This document shows, piece after piece, positions 1-7,219 of a stretch of DNA of 31,726 nt (position 1 is the stretch's first letter; each line of letters starts with the position of its first letter). The notes under the pieces are model-generated. The model did not search any database. It had not been told where the DNA came from and was given only the letters and a program-made list of their open reading frames with translations. The translations under genes and the position numbers were made by a program. This DNA comes from JAFGED01 sp964551295 (GTDB lineage: Bacteria; Chloroflexota; Anaerolineae; B4-G1). The stretch spans positions 1 through 31,726 of the forward strand of contig CAZKDJ010000026.1 of assembly GCA_964551295.1 (NCBI GenBank). Direction: 5' to 3'.

Positions 1-138
1 GCGGTGCAAAAAAGCTTGCCAAGACACCACTCGCATAGTTGTGGGTAATCACCAATCAAATTACCTCGAGTTACCCAATCAGTCTGATCGATGATACCGC
101 CCGGATAGGGAAAGCTTAACTTTTGCCCACGACCTCAC
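1..138. other. Left flank with no recognised gene
   Basis: No convincing reading frame, RNA gene or mobile element is visible upstream of the xseA promoter. The only local structure is a short inverted repeat, GGTAAT at 44-49 and ATTACC at 60-65, with a further TTACCC at 71-76. It is too short to assign a role. Confidence 0.5.
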
Positions 139-167
139 TTGACACCTTCCCCCCGCTGGGCTATCAT
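139..167 (+). promoter_or_regulatory. Sigma70-like promoter of the xseA operon
   Basis: TTGACA at 139-144 and TATCAT at 162-167 are separated by exactly 17 bases. The start point would fall near 174, only about 5 bases before the xseA ATG at 179. No Shine-Dalgarno sequence precedes that ATG, so the message is probably nearly leaderless. Confidence 0.75.
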
Positions 168-178
168 AATCCTTAACC

Positions 179-1405
179 ATGTTCGAACAACTCAGCCTCT
201 TTGGCGGCCCAACGATCTCCGAGCCCTTCACCGTGAGCCAGCTCACCGGCCACATCCGGCGTCTGTTCGAGGACGACCCGGTGCTGGACGACGTGTGGGT
301 CGAGGGGGAGGTCTCCAATTTCAGCCGCGCCTCCTCCGGCCACTGCTACTTTACGCTCAAGGACGCGGGCGCGCAGGTACCGTGCGTGATGTGGCGCAAC
401 GTGGCCGACGCGCAGGACTATTTTCCCGCCGGCGGCGACCTGGTGCTGGCGCACGGCAACGTGAGCGTGTACGAGGCTGGCGGGCGCTACCAGCTCTACG
501 TCGATCGGGTCCAGCCGGCGGGCGTGGGCAATCTCTACCTGGAGTTCGAGCGGCTCAAGGCGCAGTTGGAGGCCGAGGGGCTGTTCGACCCGCAGCGCAA
601 GCGGCCGCTGCCTCCCCTGCCCCATCGCATCGGCGTCGTCACCTCCCCCACCGCCGCCGCCCTGCGCGACATCCTCAACGTGCTGGGCCGCCGCTACCCG
701 CTGGCCGAGGTGCTGCTCTCGCCCACGCAGGTGCAGGGAGAAGCCGCCCCGATGCAGATCGCGGCCGCCATCGAGGCGCTCAACGCGCGCAGCGACGTCG
801 ACGTGATCATCATCGCCCGCGGTGGCGGCAGCCTGGAGGATCTGTGGGCCTTCAACGACGAGCGGGTGGCCCGCGCTGTGGCCGCATCCCGCATCCCTAC
901 CATGTGCGGCGTGGGGCACGAGACCGACTTTTCCCTGGCCGATTTCGCCGCCGACGTACGCGCCCCCACTCCATCCGCCGCCGCCGAGATGGTCGCGCCC
1001 GATCAGATGGAACTGCGGACCTACGTGACCGGACTTTCGGCGGCACTGGCCGCCGCGCTGCGTGTGGAGATCAAGGAGCGCCGCTGGAAGCTGACCGAGC
1101 AGATGCGGGCGCTCAAGCACCTCTCGCCGCAGGCGCAACTGGCCCAGGCCCGCCAGCGCGTGGACGACCTACTGGCCCGCGCGGAGGCCACAACGCGCCA
1201 CAGCCTGACCCTGGATCGCGAGCGGGTGGCCGGTCTGAGCAGGCGATTGGCCAGCGTCAGTCCGCTGGGGACGTTGGAACGCGGGTACACCATCGTGCGC
1301 CGCCGGGAAACGGGAGAGGTCGTGCAAGCGGTGGGACATGTCGCGACGGGGGACGCGCTCGACGTCCGCGTGGCCGATGGAGCGTTTGAGGCAGAGGTGT
1401 CCTAA
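179..1405 (+). CDS. xseA: Exodeoxyribonuclease VII large subunit
   Basis: Large subunit of exonuclease VII, the cytoplasmic nuclease that degrades single-stranded DNA from both ends in complex with several XseB subunits. The 408-residue product has the normal family length. The N-terminal ~110 residues form the OB-fold domain (FTVSQLTGHIRRLFE, VWVEGEVSNF). The catalytic core follows with the signatures GVVTSPTAAALRDIL, IIARGGGSLEDLWAFNDE and PTMCGVGHETDFSLADFAAD, then the long helical region. The ATG at 179 is chosen because the protein opens as its homologues do and a clean promoter lies just upstream. It is the first gene of an operon that also holds xseB, but one unrelated gene stands between the two subunit genes. 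Identification is secure. Confidence 0.97.
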   Translation: MFEQLSLFGGPTISEPFTVSQLTGHIRRLFEDDPVLDDVWVEGEVSNFSRASSGHCYFTLKDAGAQVPCVMWRNVADAQDYFPAGGDLVLAHGNVSVYEAGGRYQLYVDRVQPAGVGNLYLEFERLKAQLEAEGLFDPQRKRPLPPLPHRIGVVTSPTAAALRDILNVLGRRYPLAEVLLSPTQVQGEAAPMQIAAAIEALNARSDVDVIIIARGGGSLEDLWAFNDERVARAVAASRIPTMCGVGHETDFSLADFAADVRAPTPSAAAEMVAPDQMELRTYVTGLSAALAAALRVEIKERRWKLTEQMRALKHLSPQAQLAQARQRVDDLLARAEATTRHSLTLDRERVAGLSRRLASVSPLGTLERGYTIVRRRETGEVVQAVGHVATGDALDVRVADGAFEAEVS

Positions 1406-1420
1406 CCCCAAGGAGAAACT

Positions 1421-1996
1421 ATGTCTGAGACCATCATCCAATCCATTTACTTTGACCAGCCCGGCAAGGCGAACACCGCTCGCACGCTGAAGATCGCCAA
1501 GCAGCGCGCCGATGAGTTGGGCATCCGCACCATCCTGGTCGCCACGACCACGGGCGCCACCGGCGCCCAAGCGGCACAACTGCTCCAAGGGCACGACGTG
1601 GTCGTCGTGACCCACTCCACCGGCTTTGGCGAGCCCAACGCGCAGGAGCTGACGGAGGAGAATCGCGCCGCCATCGAGGCCGCCGGCGGCAAGGTGCTCA
1701 CCTGTCAACACGCCTTTGGCGGGGTCAACCGGGCGGTACGCAAGAAACTGGGCACCTACCTGACCGACGAGATCATCGCTTTCACGCTTCGCACCTTTGG
1801 CCAGGGGATGAAGGTGTGTGCCGAGATCGCGCTGATGGCTGCCGACGCCGGGCTGGCGCGCACGGATGAGCCCTGCATTACAGTCGCCGGCACCGGTCGC
1901 GGTGCCGATACCGCCGTCGTCCTAGTCCCCACCAACGCGCAAGGTTTCTTTGACCTGAAAATAATGGAAATCCTGGCCAAGCCACGCATAGGATAA
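1421..1996 (+). CDS. Pyruvate kinase alpha/beta (C-terminal) domain-like protein
   Basis: A 191-residue soluble protein that resembles the stand-alone pyruvate kinase C-terminal alpha/beta domain family. Features seen are NTARTLKIAKQRADELGIRT near the N-terminus, the glycine/threonine stretch VATTTGATGAQAAQ, VVVTHSTGFGEPNAQEL, and the C-terminal CITVAGTGRGADTAVV. The barrel that carries the pyruvate kinase active site is absent, so it is not a pyruvate kinase. Relatives are annotated only by this fold, and ligand binding is an inference. A strong AAGGAG sits at 1410-1415, ahead of the ATG at 1421. It begins 15 bases after xseA and ends 28 bases before xseB, so it is co-transcribed with both exonuclease VII subunits. 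Why it is there is unknown. Confidence 0.8.
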   Translation: MSETIIQSIYFDQPGKANTARTLKIAKQRADELGIRTILVATTTGATGAQAAQLLQGHDVVVVTHSTGFGEPNAQELTEENRAAIEAAGGKVLTCQHAFGGVNRAVRKKLGTYLTDEIIAFTLRTFGQGMKVCAEIALMAADAGLARTDEPCITVAGTGRGADTAVVLVPTNAQGFFDLKIMEILAKPRIG

Positions 1997-2024
1997 CGCG
2001 TTGAATAACGTAGGAGAAGACGTT

Positions 2025-2246
2025 ATGAGCAAAATTGACGATTTGACCTTTGAACAGGCCTTCGCCGAGATGGAGGAGAGCGTGCGCAAGCTGGAAGCAG
2101 GCGGGCTGACGCTAGAGGAAGGAATGGCTCTCTTCGAACGCGGGCAAGCGCTGGCAGCGCACTGCAACAAACAGCTCGACGAGGCCGAACTCAAGATCAA
2201 GCAGATCACACCCGAGGGTGAGGTCGCTGTAGACCAAGGAAAGTGA
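2025..2246 (+). CDS. xseB: Exodeoxyribonuclease VII small subunit
   Basis: Small helical subunit that binds XseA to form exonuclease VII. The 73-residue protein matches the family in length and signature: LTFEQAFAEMEESVRKLEAG, then LTLEEGMALFERGQALAAHC and a Lys/Glu-rich end. The ATG at 2025 is preferred over the upstream TTG at 2001 because a TAGGAGA Shine-Dalgarno lies at 2011-2017 and XseB proteins start close to this point. The stop at 2244-2246 is followed after one base by the ATG of the next gene, which suggests translational coupling. Confidence 0.95.
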   Translation: MSKIDDLTFEQAFAEMEESVRKLEAGGLTLEEGMALFERGQALAAHCNKQLDEAELKIKQITPEGEVAVDQGK

Positions 2247-2247
2247 C

Positions 2248-2457
2248 ATGTTAGGTCTAGGTTCTATCGTTATCATAGCCGTTGGTATTATCGTGTTTCT
2301 GGCCGCCGCGCTGGGCATCGTAGCCATCGCCATCAGCGGCCGTGAGAACCGCCAGACAGTCATCATCACCGTCGTAGCCAGCTTGTTCGCTCTCTTCTGC
2401 TGTCTGGCGGTAGTGGCAGGCGCTATTGGGCTGTACTTTTACGGGATGCCCAGATGA
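2248..2457 (+). CDS. Small two-helix membrane protein
   Basis: A 69-residue hydrophobic protein that I do not recognise. Two membrane segments are evident, about residues 4-28 (IVIIAVGIIVFLAAALGIVAIAI) and 38-65, joined by a short charged loop with SGRENRQ. There is a Cys pair in the second helix (FCCLAVV). It starts one base after the xseB stop with an AAGGAA ribosome site inside the end of xseB, so it should be made with the exonuclease VII operon. No catalytic motif is visible. Confidence 0.7.
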   Translation: MLGLGSIVIIAVGIIVFLAAALGIVAIAISGRENRQTVIITVVASLFALFCCLAVVAGAIGLYFYGMPR

Positions 2458-2540
2458 AATAGCAATCGACGACCGATCCAAAGCCAGCGTCTCGTCAGAG
2501 TAGCTGCGAGCAGCGTGCTTCTACCGTATATTCAGGGACG

Positions 2541-3590
2541 TCAATCAACCACGACAACGCGCGTGCCCTCACCAGGTGAGGACATGAGGGTATGTTGGTC
2601 GTACGGAACAGCCGGGTCGGCCCAGCGAAAGATCCACTGAGCAGCCTCACTGGTCACGTTGACGCAGCCGTGACTATGCCGTCGGCCGTAATCGTTATGC
2701 CAGTAGGTGCCGTGGATAGCGACGCCGGACCAGGTAAAGTAAACGGGGAAGGCTACGCCCGGCAGATCGTAGCGATCATCGCCGCTCCCGCCGATCATGC
2801 GCTGGGTATGCCGCTGATAAAGCACGCGGTAATCGCTGAGCGGAGTCCCCAATCCACTCACGCCCGAGGAGATGCGCGTTCTAAAGACGGCCGCCTCCCT
2901 CTCGAAGCAGGTCAAAACCTGGTCGGCGATACCGATCTGGATCCACTTGTCAGATCGTCCGGGGGAAATGGGCACCAATTCGTCAGGGGGGATACGGCGC
3001 ACCGACCACGACGGAACACAAGGGCCAGGCGACCAAGTGATGCCATCCTTGAGCTGATACCACCAATTGCCGTCGTCATCTGTTGTGGCCTGGACGACAC
3101 GGTAGACGGTGCCGTAGTATAGCTTGTACGCTACGTAAGGGCTGGCGGAACTCCAACGGGCCTCGGCAATCGGCACGCAGACCCGAGCCCAAAAGCCCGG
3201 ATCACTCACTTCGGCGACGATCTCGTCCTGCGGCGCGTTCTCCACTGGCTGCACGTAGCCACTGTGAATATACCCTCCTGTCGTCCGATACCAAATCGGG
3301 TTACTGGGCCAAGGAGCCTCTCCCACGACGGCGGCATAAAGCGGGATAATTTCGTCGCGCCCCTTTGTCGTTACTACGTCGGCGTTCGGGAAGGCCTCCT
3401 GGCACACGTTTTGGCGCCACCAGGTGGCGATGCGTCCCAATGAAGCGGGTGGCGACTCGGAGGCTGGAGCCTCGGCAAACAGTAGGTCACTCGGCAGAGC
3501 CAGCAATGCCAAGGAGGCACCGCCAAGCTTTAGGAACTCGCGACGGGTCATTACCCTCGTCTTCACGTCGCTTCTCCTGATTTTGCTCAT
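2541..3590 (-). CDS. Tat-exported L,D-transpeptidase (YkuD domain)
   Basis: Predicted peptidoglycan (or protein-peptidoglycan) cross-linking enzyme outside the membrane. The 349-residue protein opens with a twin-arginine signal, TRREFLKLGG at residues 15-24, followed by a hydrophobic stretch. The middle (about 70-210) looks like SH3-type segments (WYRTTGGYIHSGYV, GNWWYQLKDG). The C-terminal YkuD catalytic domain (about 220-345) carries the motif IHGTYWH followed by HSHGCVNV, with Cys309 as nucleophile and the preceding His and Ser in place. The start ATG overlaps the stop of the upstream DUF1786 gene as ATGA, so translation is probably coupled. The link to the molybdenum-cofactor genes upstream may be operon position only. 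A downstream start at Met14 would still keep the Tat motif. Confidence 0.9.
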   Translation of the reverse strand: MSKIRRSDVKTRVMTRREFLKLGGASLALLALPSDLLFAEAPASESPPASLGRIATWWRQNVCQEAFPNADVVTTKGRDEIIPLYAAVVGEAPWPSNPIWYRTTGGYIHSGYVQPVENAPQDEIVAEVSDPGFWARVCVPIAEARWSSASPYVAYKLYYGTVYRVVQATTDDDGNWWYQLKDGITWSPGPCVPSWSVRRIPPDELVPISPGRSDKWIQIGIADQVLTCFEREAAVFRTRISSGVSGLGTPLSDYRVLYQRHTQRMIGGSGDDRYDLPGVAFPVYFTWSGVAIHGTYWHNDYGRRHSHGCVNVTSEAAQWIFRWADPAVPYDQHTLMSSPGEGTRVVVVD

Positions 3591-4631
3591 TCTGCTCTCA
3601 ACAACCGCCGCGTCGCGGCCACCAGGCCAAAGCTGCCGGTGAGCATCATGTCGCCGTAGGGCGCCGCCGGATGATAGCCGAGATCAGCGGCCAAGTGGCG
3701 CTGCGGGCCGGTCACGGCCACAAAGTCAAAACCGGTGCCGGGGGCGTATTCAGGCCCGACGAACGCACCGTGGCCGTGATCGTCGAACACTTCCTCGTGG
3801 GTCAGCGTTCCGGCACGCAGACCATCCACCAATCCCCGCAGCTTCTCGGGCGTCATCGGTACCGTATGATGCTCGAACAGCCCCAGGATATGCTCGCCAC
3901 GCAACAACACCCCCAGCGTGTGCTGATTGCCCAGGTTGACCAAGATAAAGCCTTCCTCTCGATGGGCAGCGGCCCGCTCGTCCTCGAGGATGCCCCATAG
4001 AGCTGCCGGGTCCGTGTCCATCAAGATTGCGCCCGGCGCGTCTCGCTGCACCGCCAGCATGCGCGTGTAGCAAGCGGGCGGCCGGCGATAGACCAGGTCG
4101 AGCAGCGCTCCCCCCCTCCACGAACTCGCGCCACAGGCCAAAGCGGAACGCGCGATTGGAACCCTCCAAACACTCGCCGTGATCCTGCACAGCGACGGCG
4201 ACCGTCTCCGGAACGGCGACGCCAAAAGGGGCCAGCGCGCCCGCCAGCGCCTCCAGGTCGACGTCGCGCGTGCGCAGCGTGAGCAGATTGGGTGCATCCG
4301 GCGGCTCCTCGACGATGGTATATCCCCGCTCGCGCACCTGGTCGAGGTTATCACGGATCGTGAGCGCGGCCCGCGGCGTGGCATAGACGGCGTCACCCGC
4401 CTGTAAATGGCGTTTCATCGCGCTGACCAGCGGTCCGCCGCCCATCAAATTGCCGGTCAGGAACACCGGCCGTCCTTCCCGCGTAGCCCGCTTCACCCGC
4501 CGGGCCAGGACCGTGGTCCACGAGGGTAGCACCAGCTTGACGTTGTTCTCCATCGGCTGCCCGGCCTCCCACAACAGGATATCCTGGGTGCCGGCGCCGA
4601 TGTCGATGGCGAGGATTCGATCGTGATTCAT
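3587..4631 (-). CDS. DUF1786 protein, interrupted by a frameshift
   Basis: Family of unknown function (Pfam DUF1786, labelled there as a putative pyruvate formate-lyase activating enzyme). The N-terminus has an actin/Hsp70-like phosphate loop, LAIDIGAGTQDILLWEAG, and the C-terminal half has GFILVNLGNQHTLGVLL, which resembles a second nucleotide-binding segment. An ASKHA-type ATPase fold is therefore my inference. The frame breaks at a run of seven G on the coding strand (4110-4116). The upstream part (from 4631) reads to FVEGG and then goes out of frame, while the downstream part continues as ALLDLVYRRPPACYTRML in another frame to the stop at 3587. Removing one G restores a single ORF of about 348 codons. 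The gene starts 9 bases after moeA behind a GAGAGG ribosome site. Both halves look conserved, so a sequencing or assembly error is more likely than true decay. Confidence 0.8.
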
Positions 4632-4640
4632 CCCTACCTC

Positions 4641-5900
4641 TCAACCAACGCGTGGCAGAAGAACAACCGCCACTTGCGCTCCCGCGGGCAAGTGCTGCAC
4701 ATCCTCTGGAATCACGGCTAGCCCATCGGCCTGCACCAGCGAGTTGAGGATGCCGGCACCCTGATCGCCCGTCAGTGTCGCCTCGTATCCAGATTCCGTC
4801 TCGCGGAGCTGCACCCGCAGGTAGTGACGCCGACCATCCTTGCGGGCGACGGGCTGGGTCAGACGTGCCTGCACCATGGGTCGCGACCAATCGATGAATC
4901 CTTGCATCTTGAGCAGCGCCGGACGGGCGAACAGTTCGGTGCTGATCATCGCCGCCACCGGGTTACCGGGCAATCCCAGCAGCGGCGTAGGACAAGATGC
5001 CGTCTTGTCCCACACAACCCCAAAGGCCAGCGGCCGCCCCGGTTTCATGTTCAGCGACCAGAAATGCATCTCCCCCTCGGCAGCCAGCACCTGCTTGACC
5101 AGGTCAAAGTCGCCCACCGAGACGCCGCCGGAGGTGATGATAAAATCGGCCCGCCGATCCAGCGCCTCGCGCATCCCCTGCCGCACCAGTGCCTCTTGGT
5201 CATGAGCGACGCCCAAAATAAGGGGCACGCCGCCGTACGCTTGCACCTGCGCGGCGACGGTGTAGGAATTGGCGTCGCGAATCTGGCTGGGGCCGGGAGG
5301 CTGATCAGGCGGAACAACCTCATCGCCGGTGGCCAGGATCGCCACCTGCGGTCGCCGCACTACGGCCACCTCCAAGCAGCCCACCGCTGCCAGCATGCCG
5401 ATCTCCTGCGGACGCAGCACTGCTCCGGGCTCCAGCACGGCCTGTCCTGCGCGCACGTCCTCGCCCACCTGCCGCACGTTCGAGCCGGGCCGGGGCGCTT
5501 TTAGAATCTCAACAGTGTTCCCATCTAGCCTCGTATCCTCGAAGCGCACGACCGTATCGGCCCCATCGGGCACCGGCGCGCCGGTCATGATGTGCATCGC
5601 CTGACCCGCTTCGATGACGACATCGGGCACGTACCCGGCGGCGACCTCGCCCACGACGTGCAGTCGAACCGGTGGTTGAGCGCTCGCGACGTCCGCGCCG
5701 CGCACGGCGTAGCCGTCCATCGCCGAGTTGGTCAGCGGGGGAATATCGCGATCGGCAGCGATGGATTCAGCCAGCACGCGACCGGCCGCCTGCAGCAGAT
5801 CCACGCGCTCCGGTTCCAGGACGCGTACCGCCGCCAGGATGCGTTCCAGCGCCTCCTCCACGCTCAGCACCGGGCGGCGTTCGTCAGGCACGGCGTACAT
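4641..5900 (-). CDS. moeA: Molybdopterin molybdenumtransferase MoeA
   Basis: Inserts molybdate into adenylylated molybdopterin in the last step of molybdenum cofactor synthesis. The roughly 419-residue protein has the family layout: LSVEEALERILAAV, then DIPPLTNSAMDGYAVRGAD in domain I, HIMTGAPVPDGADTVVRFED, the MogA-like domain with LATGDEVV, QIRDANSY and TSGGVSVGDFDLV, the LPGNPVAAM motif, and the C-terminal beta domain to LLPRVG. The start is uncertain: ATG at 5900 is used, and ATG 5912 and GTG 5930 are in frame upstream. In all cases the gene overlaps the 3' end of mogA, which points to coupled expression. Function is clear from the motifs. Confidence 0.96.
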   Translation of the reverse strand: MYAVPDERRPVLSVEEALERILAAVRVLEPERVDLLQAAGRVLAESIAADRDIPPLTNSAMDGYAVRGADVASAQPPVRLHVVGEVAAGYVPDVVIEAGQAMHIMTGAPVPDGADTVVRFEDTRLDGNTVEILKAPRPGSNVRQVGEDVRAGQAVLEPGAVLRPQEIGMLAAVGCLEVAVVRRPQVAILATGDEVVPPDQPPGPSQIRDANSYTVAAQVQAYGGVPLILGVAHDQEALVRQGMREALDRRADFIITSGGVSVGDFDLVKQVLAAEGEMHFWSLNMKPGRPLAFGVVWDKTASCPTPLLGLPGNPVAAMISTELFARPALLKMQGFIDWSRPMVQARLTQPVARKDGRRHYLRVQLRETESGYEATLTGDQGAGILNSLVQADGLAVIPEDVQHLPAGAQVAVVLLPRVG

Positions 5901-6411
5901 CCAGCATACCATGCTCGGTATCGACGCCACGCACCATCTTGACCGCGTGGGGTAATATCGACGACAGCGTCTCCATCCCCTCGCGCACCGCCCTGGGGCT
6001 GCCGGGCAGGTTGACGATCAGCGTCCTGCCCCGGACGCCGGCCACCCCCCGCGAGAGGACGGCCAACGGTGTCCTGCGGTAGCCCACAAAGCGCAGCGCC
6101 TCGGCCAGGCCCGGCGCCTCGCGCTCGATCACCGCCCGTGTCGCCTCGGGGGTGACATCGCGCGGGGTCAATCCGCTGCCACCGGTGGTCACGATCAAAT
6201 CGACCCCCACCTCGTCAGCCAGCTCGATCAGCACGCGCTCGATCTCGAGCCATTCATCCGGCACAATCTCTTGGCGCACCACCTCGACCCCGATCTTGCG
6301 CAACAGATCCGCCAGCAGCGGGCCGCTGACATCCTCGCGTTCCCCTGTGTGCCCCTTGTCGCTCACGGTCACGACACCCGCTCGAATTAGCGCGTTCTTA
6401 TCCTCAGCCAT
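5884..6411 (-). CDS. mogA: Molybdopterin adenylyltransferase (MogA/MoaB family)
   Basis: Activates molybdopterin by adenylylation before molybdate insertion by MoeA. The 175-residue protein carries the family motifs VVTVSDKGHTGEREDVSGP near the N-terminus, IVTTGGSGLTPRDVTPEAT in the middle and LIVNLPGSPRAVREG near the end. The ATG at 6411 is chosen over upstream codons because a near-consensus promoter ends only 6 bases before it. It is the first gene of the minus-strand unit mogA-moeA-DUF1786-L,D-transpeptidase. MogA and MoaB are hard to separate by sequence alone, so the symbol is given at family level. Confidence 0.92.
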   Translation of the reverse strand: MAEDKNALIRAGVVTVSDKGHTGEREDVSGPLLADLLRKIGVEVVRQEIVPDEWLEIERVLIELADEVGVDLIVTTGGSGLTPRDVTPEATRAVIEREAPGLAEALRFVGYRRTPLAVLSRGVAGVRGRTLIVNLPGSPRAVREGMETLSSILPHAVKMVRGVDTEHGMLDVRRA

Positions 6412-6417
6412 ACGCCG

Positions 6418-6446
6418 ATTATACTTGCTCTCATCTGGTGGGTCAA
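6418..6446 (-). promoter_or_regulatory. Promoter of mogA, implying a leaderless mRNA
   Basis: Read on the minus strand, TTGACC (6446-6441), a 17-base spacer and a perfect TATAAT (6423-6418). Only 6 bases separate the -10 box from the mogA ATG at 6411, so the start point should fall at or next to the A of the ATG. No ribosome site is possible on such a transcript. Confidence 0.82.
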
Positions 6447-6459
6447 CCGACGGGCGCGC

Positions 6460-6487
6460 TTGTTCCCCCGTCGGCCTGTGATACAAT
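6460..6487 (+). promoter_or_regulatory. Promoter of the class II aldolase gene
   Basis: TTGTTC at 6460-6465 and TACAAT at 6482-6487 with a 16-base spacer, the -10 preceded by GA. The predicted start is near 6494, giving a leader of about 28 bases that holds the GAAAGG ribosome site at 6506-6511. It is divergent from the mogA promoter, with the two -35 boxes about 13 bases apart. Confidence 0.65.
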
Positions 6488-6521
6488 GCGTGCACGATAC
6501 CGAACGAAAGGCACCATCAAA

Positions 6522-7211
6522 ATGGTAGACAGCGTGCTTGAACAATTGATCGCGATGACGCGCGAACTCGGCGAGCCCGCGCGCGACTATGTGATCCAAG
6601 GCGAGGGAAACACCTCGGTCCGTATCGATGAGGACACCTTTTGGATCAAGGCCAGCGGCGCCGATCCAGCCAACGCGAACGCGCAATCCTTCCTCCGCGT
6701 CAGACTAGGCGACGTGCTAGAGATCATCGACGGGCCATCTATGCCAGAAGAGGAGGTTCAAGCGCGGCTGGCTGCCGCCAAGCTTGATCCCGACGCGCCG
6801 GGCTGCCCCTCCATCGAGACAGCGACGCACGCGCTGTGTCTATCGCTGGGAGAAGCGACCTTCGTCGGCCACACCCACCCCACACCGGTCAACGCCATCC
6901 TGTGCGCCCGAGATGCCAAGGCCGCCTTTGCCGGTTCGGCGTACGGGCACGAGGCGCAGGTGTGCGGCAAGCCGCTGTTCGTGCCCTACGCGCCGGTCGG
7001 GCAGCCGCTGGCGCGTGTGGTGCACGAGGGATTGCGCGCCTACAAGGACCACCACGGCCAGCCGCCGCGCGTCATCCTGCTGCAGAACCACGGCCTGGTG
7101 GCGCTGGGACGCACGCCCGACGAAGTGCTCTACATCACTGCGCTGATGGTCAAGACCGCGCGCATCCTACTGGGCACCCGCGCCTGGGGCGGTCCACACT
7201 TTGTCGAGTGA
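6522..7211 (+). CDS. Class II aldolase/adducin family protein
   Basis: Zinc-dependent aldolase-fold protein of about 229 residues, related to fuculose- and rhamnulose-phosphate aldolases and to phosphosugar epimerases. Seen motifs are the phosphate-binding segment QGEGNTSVR in the first 35 residues, WIKASGADP, the metal ligands in GEATFVGHTHPTPVNAIL, and the C-terminal LLQNHGLVALG with a third His. Substrate cannot be read from the sequence, and no sugar kinase or isomerase lies nearby. The ATG at 6522 follows GAAAGG at the right distance and lies downstream of the predicted promoter. The gene runs convergently into the lipoprotein gene, with 8 bases between the two stops. Confidence 0.87.
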   Translation: MVDSVLEQLIAMTRELGEPARDYVIQGEGNTSVRIDEDTFWIKASGADPANANAQSFLRVRLGDVLEIIDGPSMPEEEVQARLAAAKLDPDAPGCPSIETATHALCLSLGEATFVGHTHPTPVNAILCARDAKAAFAGSAYGHEAQVCGKPLFVPYAPVGQPLARVVHEGLRAYKDHHGQPPRVILLQNHGLVALGRTPDEVLYITALMVKTARILLGTRAWGGPHFVE

Positions 7212-7219
7212 AACGCGCC

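Noticed and set aside
44..76. Short inverted repeats (GGTAAT/ATTACC, GGGTAA/TTACCC) as an operator
   Set aside because: Only 6-bp arms and about 60 bases upstream of the xseA promoter; could be chance.
139..1389. Long reading frames overlapping xseA on both strands (416 codons +, 321 codons -)
   Set aside because: Arg/Ala/Pro-rich or low-complexity shadow translations typical of high-GC third positions; the xseA frame is fully conserved.
2458..2540. Bidirectional terminator between the xse operon and the L,D-transpeptidase gene
   Set aside because: Only a weak GCTG/CAGC stem is seen and there is no U tract on either strand.
2592..3122. Plus-strand frame antisense to the L,D-transpeptidase
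   Set aside because: No ribosome site, no recognisable domain, and complete overlap with a well-supported gene.
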